The position numbers and the translations under genes are program-made. This document shows positions 15,826-24,230 of a stretch of DNA of 64,000 nucleotides, one piece after another. Origin of the DNA: Gaetbulibacter sp. 4G1 (GTDB lineage: Bacteria > Bacteroidota > Bacteroidia > Flavobacteriales > Flavobacteriaceae); assembly GCF_002741945.1 (NCBI RefSeq), contig NZ_MDVN01000020.1, forward strand, positions 186,001 through 250,000, written 5' to 3'. Every line of letters begins with the position of its first letter. The first letter of the stretch is position 1. Below the pieces are notes generated by a model. It had not been told where the DNA came from and did not search any database. It saw only the letters and a program-made list of their open reading frames with translations.

Positions 15826-16581
15826 TTACTCCAACCACGCTTTAAAATCTTTAACTCGTTCGCGAGCTACTATTACATCTTGCTCGTTATATGAGTTTAG
15901 TTTAATTTGCAAACGCGAATTGGTATAACTTACCATATCTTTTATAGCATTTATATTTACAAAAAACTTACGGTTAATGCGGTAAAAGGTTTGTGGTTCT
16001 AGCTCGTCTTCTAAATGCTCTAAAGTGGTGTCTAACAAATAATTTCGCCCTGCAGTTGTATATAAATAAGTGCCTTTGTTTTCGCTATAAAAACATTCAA
16101 TCTCATCAATATTAATAAGTTTTAAATGTTGCCCTACTTTTACTGAGAAACGCTTTTTATATTCTCTATCGATGGGGTTTACAAGCAATTTTTTAATATC
16201 GTTAAAATCTAAAGTTACGGCTTGCTTTTGTGGTGCACGTTCTTGATATTTTTTTACGGCTATGGCTAAATCATCTTCATCAATAGGTTTTAATAAGTAA
16301 TCGATACTATTAAGCTTAAAGGCTTGTAGTGCATACTCATCATAAGCTGTGGTAAAAATGATGGCAGACTTTATATCGATAGTTTCAAATATTTCGAACG
16401 ATAAGCCATCACTTAATTGAATGTCTAAAAATATTAAATCTGGATGCGTGTTGTTTTGAAACCATGCGATAGATTCTTCAACGGAATGCAACATGGTTTC
16501 GGCTTCTAAATTTAATTTTTGTAGCATACGTTGCAAACGTCGTGCTGATGGTTTTTCGTCTTCTATAATTATTACGTTCAT
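15826..16581 (-). CDS. LytTR-family response regulator
   Basis: 251 residues: receiver domain (1-120) with acidic pocket E7/D8 and phosphoacceptor D53 (LIFLDIQLSDG), followed by a LytTR DNA-binding domain (about 145-250; FSVKVGQHLKLINIDEIECFYSENKGTYL and YRINRKFFVN). This is the last gene of an operon that contains its likely partner, the histidine kinase at 17453-18796, and two small 2TM-domain proteins. Such AlgR/AgrA-type regulators act on promoter-proximal direct repeats; the targets are not evident here. Confidence 0.93.
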   Translation of the reverse strand: MNVIIIEDEKPSARRLQRMLQKLNLEAETMLHSVEESIAWFQNNTHPDLIFLDIQLSDGLSFEIFETIDIKSAIIFTTAYDEYALQAFKLNSIDYLLKPIDEDDLAIAVKKYQERAPQKQAVTLDFNDIKKLLVNPIDREYKKRFSVKVGQHLKLINIDEIECFYSENKGTYLYTTAGRNYLLDTTLEHLEDELEPQTFYRINRKFFVNINAIKDMVSYTNSRLQIKLNSYNEQDVIVARERVKDFKAWLE

Positions 16582-16600
16582 TTCTTATTAGTTCTTGTTT

Positions 16601-16703
16601 GCGTTAGTGATTGAAATCCTTCGATTGCGCTAGGACAAACTCATCCTTTTTTGAGTCACGAAAAAAAGATGCGGTGGAAAGCACGACCTAAAAAGGAACG
16701 CCC
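16601..16703 (+). repeat. Dispersed intergenic repeat, copy A (shortest)
   Basis: Begins GCGTTAGTGATTGAAATCC and ends GTGGAAAGCACGACC...GGAACGCCC. The same blocks in the same order occur at 39439-39601 and, inverted, at 46964-47090. This copy lies inside the LytTR operon between the regulator and a 2TM gene, and its last base is the first base (reading the plus strand) of the 2TM stop codon. Confidence 0.7.
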
Positions 16704-17038
16704 TAATTCCATTGTTTTTTATCTTTATCCATATATTCTTTTACTTTGCGTTCGTGCCAGTTTTTAGAGAAAAACAAGTCTTTACCAAATATACTTAAGG
16801 CATGAAAGCCTAAACCTAAGCCCCAGAAAAAAGCTGTAGTAAATGTTCCGAAATGCCAAAAATCCTGATTATTTGAATTGATTGCCACCATAGTTATAAT
16901 AAAAACGTTTACTACAACATACCAGAAGGCATGCCAATAAAAACCTTTGAGCTCTTTTACACGCTTTTTGGCGCGCAAGTAAGCTTGCTCTTTTTGATAA
17001 CTTTTATTTTCGTATTGTTCTAATTTATAATTTTCCAT
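16703..17038 (-). CDS. 2TM domain protein
   Basis: About 111 residues from ATG 17038 (MENYKLEQYENKS); a longer start at 17059 would overlap the upstream gene. One 2TM domain: charged helix (AYLRAKKRVKELKGFYWH), two membrane helices (FWYVVVNVFIITMVAI and a second near 70-88), and the closing WHERKVKEYMDKDKKQW. This domain is a typical companion of LytTR two-component systems in Bacteroidota; its role, perhaps sensing or scaffolding in the membrane, is unknown. It is one of three related copies in this operon. Confidence 0.85.
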   Translation of the reverse strand: MENYKLEQYENKSYQKEQAYLRAKKRVKELKGFYWHAFWYVVVNVFIITMVAINSNNQDFWHFGTFTTAFFWGLGLGFHALSIFGKDLFFSKNWHERKVKEYMDKDKKQWN

Positions 17039-17049
17039 AATCTTAATGG

Positions 17050-17352
17050 TTAATCCCACTTATTTTCTTCTTTACGCATTAATTCTTCAATTTTGCGTTC
17101 TTCCCACTGGCGCCCAAATACTCCTTTTTGAACAAAAACAGTGAATCCATGTATTATTAAACCTATACCCCAACCTATAATTGAAAACCAGAACCATTTA
17201 TAATCCCAATAGGTTTTATAGTTAATAAAAATTGTAAACGGAGTAAATAAACAATATGCTAGGAGGTGCTGATAAAAGCCTTTTATATCTTCGATACGTT
17301 TGCGAGCTTTTATCGCTTTTTTGTTGGTTTCAAAATCTGGTAATCTTTTCAT
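17050..17352 (-). CDS. 2TM domain protein
   Basis: 100 residues with the complete 2TM layout: RKRIEDIKGFYQHLLAYC, first membrane helix, a YWDYKWFWFSIIGWGIGL second helix, and the ending WEERKIEELMRKEENKWD. It is closer in sequence to the 2TM part fused to the kinase upstream (both have the YW/FW...WFWF..GWGIGL pattern) than to the 2TM protein that follows, which suggests a local duplication. It lies in the LytTR operon between kinase and regulator genes. Confidence 0.88.
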   Translation of the reverse strand: MKRLPDFETNKKAIKARKRIEDIKGFYQHLLAYCLFTPFTIFINYKTYWDYKWFWFSIIGWGIGLIIHGFTVFVQKGVFGRQWEERKIEELMRKEENKWD

Positions 17353-17452
17353 GTGTTTTTACTTATTATTTTTCATCGGTCACATGCTACATCCATTTAA
17401 TCGTTTTTTTGAGTATCAAGTTTTAGTTATGGATGTTTCTACATTGTTAATT

Positions 17453-18796
17453 TTAGTCCCAGTTATTTTTTTCATCATTCATATATTCTTCCATTTTACG
17501 CTTTTCCCAATTTCTGCCAAAGGCACCATCGTTTACAAAAACCCTAAAGGCTTGAATTGCTAAACCAATACCCCAGCCAAACATTGGGAACCAAAACCAT
17601 TGGAATCCCCAAAAAGTTCTGTAATTGATGAATATTAAAAATGGAATGACTAAGCAGTACGATATTAGGCTATAATAAAATCCTTTAAGCTCGTCAACGT
17701 GATTAAGTGCCCGCATATAGCTGTCGTCTAATCTTGTTGGTGTTTGTTCTGTTCTCATGACTGATATTTGTTTTGTAAGCATTGGTATGGCTACTGCAAA
17801 CCTATTTGCTTGTTTGTTTATATTTATTTTTCGGTTGGTTAGTAAATCGTAACGTTGCATAATATTGCTTAAACCTACACCACTACTCTTTTTTACGATT
17901 TGTTTAGGTTGTAAATTGTTTTCGACTACTAAATTGTTTTGGTCTTCGTAAATTTTAATATGCAACGGCTTACTTGAGGTTACCATATTGTGTTTTACAG
18001 CATTTTCTAAAAGCAATTGTAGCGATAACGGTACTACTTTGCTTTCTGGATTTAATGCTTTTTCTGGCATGGTAAAAACAATGCTGTCTTCAAATCTCAT
18101 TTTTAGCAAAGACATATAGGTTTTAGCAAATTGCAACTCTTCATCAACCGTTACTAGTTCTTTATTTTTTTGTTCTAAAACATAGCGATATACTTTTGAT
18201 AGCGACGTTGTGAATTTTTGTGCTTGATCTGGGTTTTCTTCAATTAAACTGGTTAATACATTTAAACTATTAAAAAGAAAATGTGGGTCTAACTGATTTT
18301 TTAAAGCGTCAAACTTAGCACTCGCTGTTCCTGCAATTACTTTTTGCTCTTTTATTTTGTTTTGCTGGTACTTATTATAGTAATAAACAACATGAAAGAT
18401 GATTACAATGGTTAAGGTTATCCATAATCCAAACTTATAAGGCCTCCATGTTTCGTTTTCTACAAACTGATTAAATGATTCGCCTTCTAAACTTAAAGAC
18501 GTAAGCATGCGCAATAAGAATAAGCCAATTAATGTAATAACAGTAGAGCCTATAATACCTAAAACAAAGCGCTTTACTGTATCTCCTTTTTTCCAATTAA
18601 TCTTATTATTGAAATAATCGAAAAAATACATATTAGAGTATCCTAAAACAAAAGAATACAACTGATAGAAAACAAATTCAATTAAAAACTCGTTAGCGCT
18701 TTCAAACCTAAATCCGTCTGAAATTACATTGCCAACTACAAAGACCAAGCACCCTATAATAAATGTGATTAATATATTTTTAACTGATTTTGTCAT
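17453..18796 (-). CDS. LytS-type sensor histidine kinase fused to a C-terminal 2TM domain
   Basis: 447 residues. Four membrane helices (about 8-24, 42-60, 75-98, 122-141) precede a His_kinase domain with phosphoacceptor H172 in LDPHFLFNSLNVL, then a HATPase domain (LLENAVKHNMV, N box; GVGLSNIMQRYDLL, G box) ending near IPMLTKQIS at about 350. The same frame continues into a complete 2TM domain (LNHVDELKGFYYS ... KRKMEEYMNDEKNNWD). In most relatives the kinase stops here and the 2TM protein is a separate gene; the internal Met of SVMRTEQTP looks like that former start. It is probably a gene fusion, with the LytTR regulator as cognate partner. Confidence 0.88.
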   Translation of the reverse strand: MTKSVKNILITFIIGCLVFVVGNVISDGFRFESANEFLIEFVFYQLYSFVLGYSNMYFFDYFNNKINWKKGDTVKRFVLGIIGSTVITLIGLFLLRMLTSLSLEGESFNQFVENETWRPYKFGLWITLTIVIIFHVVYYYNKYQQNKIKEQKVIAGTASAKFDALKNQLDPHFLFNSLNVLTSLIEENPDQAQKFTTSLSKVYRYVLEQKNKELVTVDEELQFAKTYMSLLKMRFEDSIVFTMPEKALNPESKVVPLSLQLLLENAVKHNMVTSSKPLHIKIYEDQNNLVVENNLQPKQIVKKSSGVGLSNIMQRYDLLTNRKININKQANRFAVAIPMLTKQISVMRTEQTPTRLDDSYMRALNHVDELKGFYYSLISYCLVIPFLIFINYRTFWGFQWFWFPMFGWGIGLAIQAFRVFVNDGAFGRNWEKRKMEEYMNDEKNNWD

Positions 18797-18821
18797 GCTA
18801 TTAGTTTATAGATATTAACTC

Positions 18822-19445
18822 TTACTTTTTACAAGATTTTAATACTTGCGCCGCACGTTCTTTACCCCAATTAGGATGAAAAGGTGTTTCTGGCTTAAAG
18901 TTAGCAAAAAGTTCTAAGGCTAGTTCTAAATCTTTGCAAAATGGTGTAGTATCTTGCCCAAAGTAACTCGCTCCACCAATATCCCACTCTGCTTTACAAT
19001 ATACTACCCGTGGATTTTTTGGTGAAATTTGCTTTGCTTTTGCATATAACTCAACCACTTTGCCAGAAAGTGTCATGCCGTAAGTTGCACCATCATAAGC
19101 TACCCAAGCCGTATGCAACAAAGCTTGAAGCACTAAAATTTCTGGGTTATCTTTAGATATTGCTGTGGCGTCATTAATTAAATCTTGTGCTTTTTTAAGT
19201 TGTGCCGAAAGTTTTTCTTCGTCCTTTTCTCCAAAACTATTCACAATATTTATTTGTGCTGCATAATATGAAGGCAACCAATTATCGGGTTCTGCATTGG
19301 CTATACGTTCAAATAAGTTTATTGCTTCTGTAGGTTTGTTGCTGCCCCAAAGCTCAAAAGCCTTTTGCATTCCTTTTTCATAATTAGTTTGAGAATTTAT
19401 AACTCCTGATACTAAAAGTGTTGCGATGATGATTAAATGTTTCAT
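18822..19445 (-). CDS. Secreted tetratricopeptide-like protein
   Basis: 207 residues with a Sec signal peptide (about 1-18) and TPR-like helical pairs (EKGMQKAFELWGSNKPTEAINLFERI; AEPDNWLPSYYAAQINI; SKDNPEILVLQALLHTAWVAYDGA; AKQISPKNPRVVYCKAEWDIGG). Two Cys residues sit near the C-terminus. It begins 10 bases after the DUF2141 gene and precedes the histidine kinase by 25 bases, so it probably belongs to the LytTR operon as a periplasmic component. No specific function is known. Confidence 0.75.
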   Translation of the reverse strand: MKHLIIIATLLVSGVINSQTNYEKGMQKAFELWGSNKPTEAINLFERIANAEPDNWLPSYYAAQINIVNSFGEKDEEKLSAQLKKAQDLINDATAISKDNPEILVLQALLHTAWVAYDGATYGMTLSGKVVELYAKAKQISPKNPRVVYCKAEWDIGGASYFGQDTTPFCKDLELALELFANFKPETPFHPNWGKERAAQVLKSCKK

Positions 19446-19455
19446 TTTTCTATTT

Positions 19456-19872
19456 TTAAAGTTTAATATTTAATGTAATTGACTTGCCTTTGATTATAAA
19501 CTTGGCATCTTCCCATTTTGGAGGTCCAAATCTAGCAGGCGCGTTGTTAGATGTTCCTGTATCTTCTTTTGGAATTCCTAAGAAATTAGTTTCTAATTTT
19601 CCGTTATTGTCTTCATCATGAAATACAGAAATAGCATAAATGCCATCTGGAATATTTTTAAATGTTACTGTACTGGTTTTATTTTCAACAACTCCTATCA
19701 TTCCTTTTTTTACTGTTTTTAAAAAGGTGTCTTCAGAGTCGTAAAGAGCAACCATAATTTTACCTTCATTAGAATCAAAATTCGAAATGTTAACAATAAT
19801 ATCTTGAGTGTCAGTTTGAGCACTTACAAAGCTTGTTATGGTTAGTAATAGACCAAAGATTAATTGTTTCAT
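19456..19872 (-). CDS. DUF2141 secreted protein
   Basis: 138 residues: signal peptide (ending near SFVSAQT), then a DUF2141 beta-sandwich with the hallmarks GKIMVALYDSEDTFLK, IPDGIYAISVFHDEDNNGKL and the closing ARFGPPKWEDAKF. It is the first gene of the run leading to the LytTR kinase and regulator. A second DUF2141 protein is encoded at 47244-47666. The domain is widespread in Bacteroidota envelopes, and its function is unknown. Confidence 0.85.
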   Translation of the reverse strand: MKQLIFGLLLTITSFVSAQTDTQDIIVNISNFDSNEGKIMVALYDSEDTFLKTVKKGMIGVVENKTSTVTFKNIPDGIYAISVFHDEDNNGKLETNFLGIPKEDTGTSNNAPARFGPPKWEDAKFIIKGKSITLNIKL

Positions 19873-20035
19873 ATTTGTGTTTTTAGGTTTTAATTATGCA
19901 ACAAATATCTAGTAGATGGCTTGTTTTAAAAAAAATGACTTACCGAATTGTTATTTTTTGTTGATGAAATGTTAAACTGCGATTGTTCACCATCAATAAT
20001 TATTAAATTGAAGAAAATTTAACTCTTCTCGAATT

Positions 20036-21286
20036 ATGAAAAAACAGCTAATATTTATTTTCTGCACGTTCTTCGTCATATCAATTATAAAAGTTGAAGC
20101 GCAACAAGTAGAACATAAAAAAATAACCATAGGAATAGTTGATAGTATTAAATCTAACGCGCTACATGAGCTTAGAAAAATATGGGTGCATTTACCGGAT
20201 GGAAATGTTAACTCTAATGAAAAATATCCTGTAGTTTATTTATTAGATGGTAATGCACATTTTTCTTCAGTAACAGGTATGATTCATCAATTAAGCTCTG
20301 TAAATGGTAATACTATTGTTCCAAAAATGATAGTTGTTGGAATACCAAATACAAATCGTATGAGAGACTTAACACCAACTCCAGAAAATAATTTAAACTC
20401 TGGTGAGATAAATAATAATGGCCCTGGAGGAGGTAACAATTTTATGGATTTTATAGAAAAAGAACTTATTCCGTATATAGATAGCAAATACCCGACATCG
20501 CCATACCGAACATATATAGGCCATTCTTTAGGAGGGTTAACAGTAATAAACACATTATTAAAACGTCCAGGAATATTTAATAGCTATGTGGCTATAGACC
20601 CAAGTCTATGGTGGGCAGATTCAGCAACTTTAGAAGAAGCGAAAACTGTATTGAATAACAAAAATTTATCAAAAGAAAGCCTGTTTGTAGGTATAGCAAA
20701 CACTATGGGTCCTGATAAGGAAATAAGCACCGTAATGCAAGATACAACTGGAACAACTCAACATATACGCGACATCTTAGAGTTTTCTAAAAAGGTGGTA
20801 CCAAACTCTTCTAGTCAATTGGATTTTGGTTATAAATATTACGAAAATGATTCTCACGGGTCTGTGCCATTAATAACTACTTATGATGCGCTCCATTTTA
20901 TTTTTTCATGGTATGATATTGGAAATGATTTAATTCCTAAGATAATGAGTCCAGATATTTCTGCAGATATTGTTATTTCTGATGTAACTAAACATTATGA
21001 AAATGTTTCAACAAAAATGGGATACTCAATTTTACCTCCCGAAGATTTAATAAATCAAATGGGATATGGCTCAATGAATCAGAAAATGAACAAAAAAGCA
21101 TTAGCATTTTTTAAAATGAATGTAAAAAATTATCCTAATAAATCTAATGTTTATGATTCTTTAGGAGATTATTACTCATCTGTAAAAGAAACCAAAAAAG
21201 CTATTAAGGCATATGAGAAAGCCTTAAGCACTGGCGGCGGAAATAACTACTCTAAAGAAAAACTAGACAAGCTTAAAAACCAATAA
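20036..21286 (+). CDS. Esterase D-type alpha/beta hydrolase with C-terminal TPR
   Basis: 416 residues: signal peptide (about 1-22), an esterase-D/IroE-like alpha/beta-hydrolase domain (about 27-300) with nucleophile S164 in GHSLGG, and VVYLLDGNAHF before the nucleophile. The catalytic His probably lies in the NDSHGSVPL segment. A final part has one or two tetratricopeptide repeats (YDSLGDYYSSVKETKKAIKAYEKAL). It is probably periplasmic; relatives cleave siderophore or acyl esters. It is co-transcribed with the small gene that starts 2 bases after its stop. Confidence 0.85.
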   Translation: MKKQLIFIFCTFFVISIIKVEAQQVEHKKITIGIVDSIKSNALHELRKIWVHLPDGNVNSNEKYPVVYLLDGNAHFSSVTGMIHQLSSVNGNTIVPKMIVVGIPNTNRMRDLTPTPENNLNSGEINNNGPGGGNNFMDFIEKELIPYIDSKYPTSPYRTYIGHSLGGLTVINTLLKRPGIFNSYVAIDPSLWWADSATLEEAKTVLNNKNLSKESLFVGIANTMGPDKEISTVMQDTTGTTQHIRDILEFSKKVVPNSSSQLDFGYKYYENDSHGSVPLITTYDALHFIFSWYDIGNDLIPKIMSPDISADIVISDVTKHYENVSTKMGYSILPPEDLINQMGYGSMNQKMNKKALAFFKMNVKNYPNKSNVYDSLGDYYSSVKETKKAIKAYEKALSTGGGNNYSKEKLDKLKNQ

Positions 21287-21288
21287 TC

Positions 21289-21690
21289 ATGAAAAATTTT
21301 ATTCTTTTTATTTTACTTATTTCTGGTTACTCAGGTATAGGTCAACAATCAAATCATATTTCAATGATAGATTATGTGCAAGTTTTAAATGAAAATAAAG
21401 CAGAAGCTCTTTTTTATTATCAAAACAATTGGCAGCAGCTACGCATAAAAGCCATTGAAAAAAATTATATTGAATCTTATCAGCTCTTAGAAACTATCCC
21501 AACGGCTGAAACACCTTATACTTTTATGCTTATAACAACATATAAAAATATAAAGCAATATAAAGCTAGTGAGAAAAACTTTAGAAAATTGATTTATGCC
21601 AGTGGTGGATTAAAATTACTAAACAATAAAAAACCAACCGAATTTAGAAAAGTTATTTTACATAATGATGCAATAAAACATTGGAATTAA
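21289..21690 (+). CDS. Small secreted protein paired with the esterase
   Basis: 133 residues, no family recognised. Signal peptide (about 1-19) and then helical, TPR-like sequence (NKAEALFYYQNNWQQLRIKA; YIESYQLLETIP). It starts 2 bases after the esterase stop and ends at a strong terminator, so it is the second gene of a two-gene unit. The sequence of the helical part resembles the small repeat proteins that often accompany secreted hydrolases. Function unknown. Confidence 0.65.
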   Translation: MKNFILFILLISGYSGIGQQSNHISMIDYVQVLNENKAEALFYYQNNWQQLRIKAIEKNYIESYQLLETIPTAETPYTFMLITTYKNIKQYKASEKNFRKLIYASGGLKLLNNKKPTEFRKVILHNDAIKHWN

Positions 21691-21723
21691 AAAGGCAATC
21701 TAAATTCTTAGATTGCCTTTTTT
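21691..21723. terminator. Bidirectional terminator
   Basis: Arms AAAGGCAATCTAA (21691-21703) and TTAGATTGCCTTT (21708-21720), loop ATTC, flanked by A and T runs on either side. It serves the esterase unit and the convergent tonB gene. Confidence 0.9.
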
Positions 21724-21753
21724 CACATTGATTAAAACCATTTACAAAACCAA

Positions 21754-22482
21754 TTAACCTTCTTGGTATTTGAAAAAAATGGGTATAGCATAGCTTACTT
21801 TTACGGGCTTATCTCGTTGCTTACCTGGTATCATTTTTGGTAACAGGCCAATAATTCTTTCTGCTTCTTTTTCTAAAATTCTATCTGGTCCTCTAGATCT
21901 TACTTTAGTAGTAATTCCGTTAGAATCTATCACAAATATTACAGATACTCGTCCTTGAATTCCTAAATCTATAGCTGTTTGTGGGTACCTGAAGTTTGTA
22001 ACTACATGCTCTTGTATTTTTTTCTGAAAACAATCTTTCATTTCTTTTCTAGATTTGCCCTCACAACCAGGGAAAATTGGTACATCTTCAATAGCTGCAA
22101 ACGGAACTTCTACTTCTTCTTCTACCTCATCAACATCAACATCACTTACAGATACTACCCGTTCCTCTATAGCATCATCTAGTGCAGTTTCTGTGCTTTC
22201 AATAACTGTTTCTTCAACTTCTTCAGCATCTTCAACTATTTCAATAGTTTCAGTTATTGCTACTGGTGGCGGTGGCGGTGGCGGAGTATTTATATTTATA
22301 ACAGGAATTTCCTCTTCAACTTCTTCATCTACTTCAACAATATCTATACTTGCTATTTCTTTATCGTAAGTTTTATACTCTAAAGCTTGCCATGACATAA
22401 ATAACATTAAATTTAAACCTATAGCAAAATATAGGCTGCTATTTCGTCCTATTTCTATTTCTGGGTTCTTTTTTGGTTTCAT
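21754..22482 (-). CDS. tonB: Energy transducer TonB
   Basis: 242 residues: one N-terminal membrane helix (SLYFAIGLNLMLFMSW), a Pro stretch (PPPPPPP near 67-73), a long acidic Glu/Val/Asp linker, and a C-terminal TonB domain (about 145-242; GCEGKSRKEMKDCFQKKI, NFRYPQTAIDLGIQGRVSV, IPIFFKYQEG). It couples the proton motive force, through ExbB/ExbD, to outer-membrane receptors such as the one at 24231-26384. The VPIFPGCEG...C element with its Cys pair is the Bacteroidota variety. It stands alone and divergent from the sulfatase. Confidence 0.93.
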   Translation of the reverse strand: MKPKKNPEIEIGRNSSLYFAIGLNLMLFMSWQALEYKTYDKEIASIDIVEVDEEVEEEIPVININTPPPPPPPVAITETIEIVEDAEEVEETVIESTETALDDAIEERVVSVSDVDVDEVEEEVEVPFAAIEDVPIFPGCEGKSRKEMKDCFQKKIQEHVVTNFRYPQTAIDLGIQGRVSVIFVIDSNGITTKVRSRGPDRILEKEAERIIGLLPKMIPGKQRDKPVKVSYAIPIFFKYQEG

Positions 22483-22533
22483 GACTCATACATTTTATAC
22501 CATTAAAATTATTAAGAATCAAACTGAATAACT

Positions 22534-22547
22534 ATGACATTTATCAT
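22534..22547. promoter_or_regulatory. Crp/Fnr-type palindrome upstream of the sulfatase gene
   Basis: ATGACATTTATCAT has the same form (ATGAY-N4-RTCAT) as the hemN operator at 4712-4725. A candidate sulfatase -7 box TAAGTTTT (22573-22580) puts this site about 43 bases upstream of the transcription start. It could also affect the divergent tonB gene. Confidence 0.4.
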
Positions 22548-22611
22548 ATATGATTTTCATATAATTAATTTCTAAGTTTTACTATCTTAGATGCTTAATT
22601 TTATTTTAAAT

Positions 22612-24228
22612 ATGAGTTTAGCAAAAACTAACTACGCGTTTACCCTTTTTTTAATTGGACTTTTAACTTTAAGTTCTTGTTCTAAAAAAGAAAAAACCAC
22701 TCCGCAACGACCAAATATTCTTTTTATCATGTCTGATGATCATGCTTATCAGGCCATTAGCGCATATTCAGACAAGCTAATAAAGACTCCAAATATTGAT
22801 AGAATTGCAAACGAGGGCATGTTGTTTACTAATGCTTGTGTTACAAATTCTATTTGTGCACCTTCAAGAGCTACAATTCTTACTGGGAAACACACTCATA
22901 TAAATGGGAAGATTAATAATTTAATGCCTTTTGATACTACTCAAGTTACGTTCCCTCAACTTTTTCAAAAAGCGGGTTACGAAACTGCTATGTATGGAAA
23001 ATTACATTTTGGTAACAACCCTAAAGGCGTAGATGATTTTATGATTTTACCAGGGCAAGGCAATTATTTAAACCCAAAATTTATAACTAAAGAAGGAGAC
23101 ACTACCATTACGGGTTATGTAACCGATATTATCACAGATTTTACTATTAATTGGCTAGACAAAAAACGAAACAAGGAAAAGCCTTTTATGATGATGTATT
23201 TACATAAAGCTCCTCACAGACCATGGTGGCCAAATCCAGAAAAATTTAAGGAGTTTGCTAAAAAAACATTCCCAGAACCAGAGACGCTTTTTGATGATTA
23301 TTCCAATAGAGGAACAGCAGCAAAAACAGCAGAGATGAACTTGTTAACTCATATGAAATATGGTCATGACTCAAAAATAAGCCCCAAAACGATTGATGAA
23401 ATGGGTGGCGTAGAACCAGAAGTACCTTCTATTAATGGGTTTAACCGTGCTTACAGTAGGTTTAATGAAGAACAAAGAAAATTATACGACCCCGTTATAG
23501 ATTCTATTAATACATGGTTTAAAAACAATTGGCCTACGCTTAATGATAAGGAAAAAATGCAATGGAAATATCAACGTTATATGCAAGACTATCTAGGTTG
23601 CATTTCATCTGTTGATGATAATGTTGGTCGTGTTTTAGATTATTTAGACGAAAGTGGTTTAGCTAAAAACACTATAGTAGTTTATACATCAGATCAAGGT
23701 TTCTATCTTGGGGAACATGGTTGGTTTGATAAACGTTTTATATACGATGAATCGTTTAAAACACCGTTGTTAATTCGTTGGCCAAATCAAATAAAACCTG
23801 GAACAACAAACGATGAAATGGTACAAAATCTAGACTTTGCTCAAACCTTTCTGGAAGCCGCACTAATTGATGCTCCTAAAGACATGCAAGGCGAAAGTAT
23901 AATTCCTTTACTAAAAGGTGAAAATGAAAAATGGACTCGCGATGCTGTTTATTATCATTACTATGAATACCCTGGAGAACATACGGTTAAAAGGCATTAT
24001 GGTATAGTCAACAAGGAATATAAATTAGTACATTTTTATCATGATATAAATGAATGGGAGCTTTATGATCGTTTAAAAGATCCACAAGAGATGAATAACG
24101 TATACAACAATCCTGATTATGCCGACAAAGTAAAAGAGCTAAAAATAGAACTTGAGGCATTACGAGTAAAGTATAAAGACTCCAAAGTACTTGATCAAAA
24201 ATATATAAACATGTCGGTTAAGGAATAG
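22612..24228 (+). CDS. S1-family sulfatase lipoprotein
   Basis: About 538 residues from ATG 22612; an in-frame ATG at 22591 would leave almost no leader after the predicted promoter. Lipobox LTLSSC, then the sulfatase fold: metal-binding NILFIMSDDHAY, and the formylglycine motif C-A-P-S-R-A-T-I-L-T-G-K, in which Cys (about residue 82) is oxidised by a maturase. A second metal site follows in VVYTSDQGFYLGEHGW. This is a type I sulfatase that removes sulfate from a carbohydrate. The DDHAYQAISAYSDKL start resembles N-acetylglucosamine-6-sulfatase relatives, but subfamily and substrate are uncertain. The TonB-dependent receptor beside it is convergent, not co-operonic. Confidence 0.88.
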   Translation: MSLAKTNYAFTLFLIGLLTLSSCSKKEKTTPQRPNILFIMSDDHAYQAISAYSDKLIKTPNIDRIANEGMLFTNACVTNSICAPSRATILTGKHTHINGKINNLMPFDTTQVTFPQLFQKAGYETAMYGKLHFGNNPKGVDDFMILPGQGNYLNPKFITKEGDTTITGYVTDIITDFTINWLDKKRNKEKPFMMMYLHKAPHRPWWPNPEKFKEFAKKTFPEPETLFDDYSNRGTAAKTAEMNLLTHMKYGHDSKISPKTIDEMGGVEPEVPSINGFNRAYSRFNEEQRKLYDPVIDSINTWFKNNWPTLNDKEKMQWKYQRYMQDYLGCISSVDDNVGRVLDYLDESGLAKNTIVVYTSDQGFYLGEHGWFDKRFIYDESFKTPLLIRWPNQIKPGTTNDEMVQNLDFAQTFLEAALIDAPKDMQGESIIPLLKGENEKWTRDAVYYHYYEYPGEHTVKRHYGIVNKEYKLVHFYHDINEWELYDRLKDPQEMNNVYNNPDYADKVKELKIELEALRVKYKDSKVLDQKYINMSVKE

Positions 24229-24230
24229 GT

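Noticed and set aside
17389-17436. Inverted repeat ACATCCAT / ATGGATGT between kinase and 2TM gene
   Set aside because: Eight bases with a 32-base loop and no U tract; too weak to call a terminator or operator.
17300-17563. Plus-strand ORF of 87 codons
   Set aside because: It overlaps the 3' end of the kinase and the 5' end of a 2TM gene on the opposite strand; no independent support.
22055-22369. Plus-strand ORF rich in Ser/Thr and Gly
   Set aside because: It is the antisense of the acidic and poly-Pro linker of tonB; its composition is an artefact of that low-complexity region.
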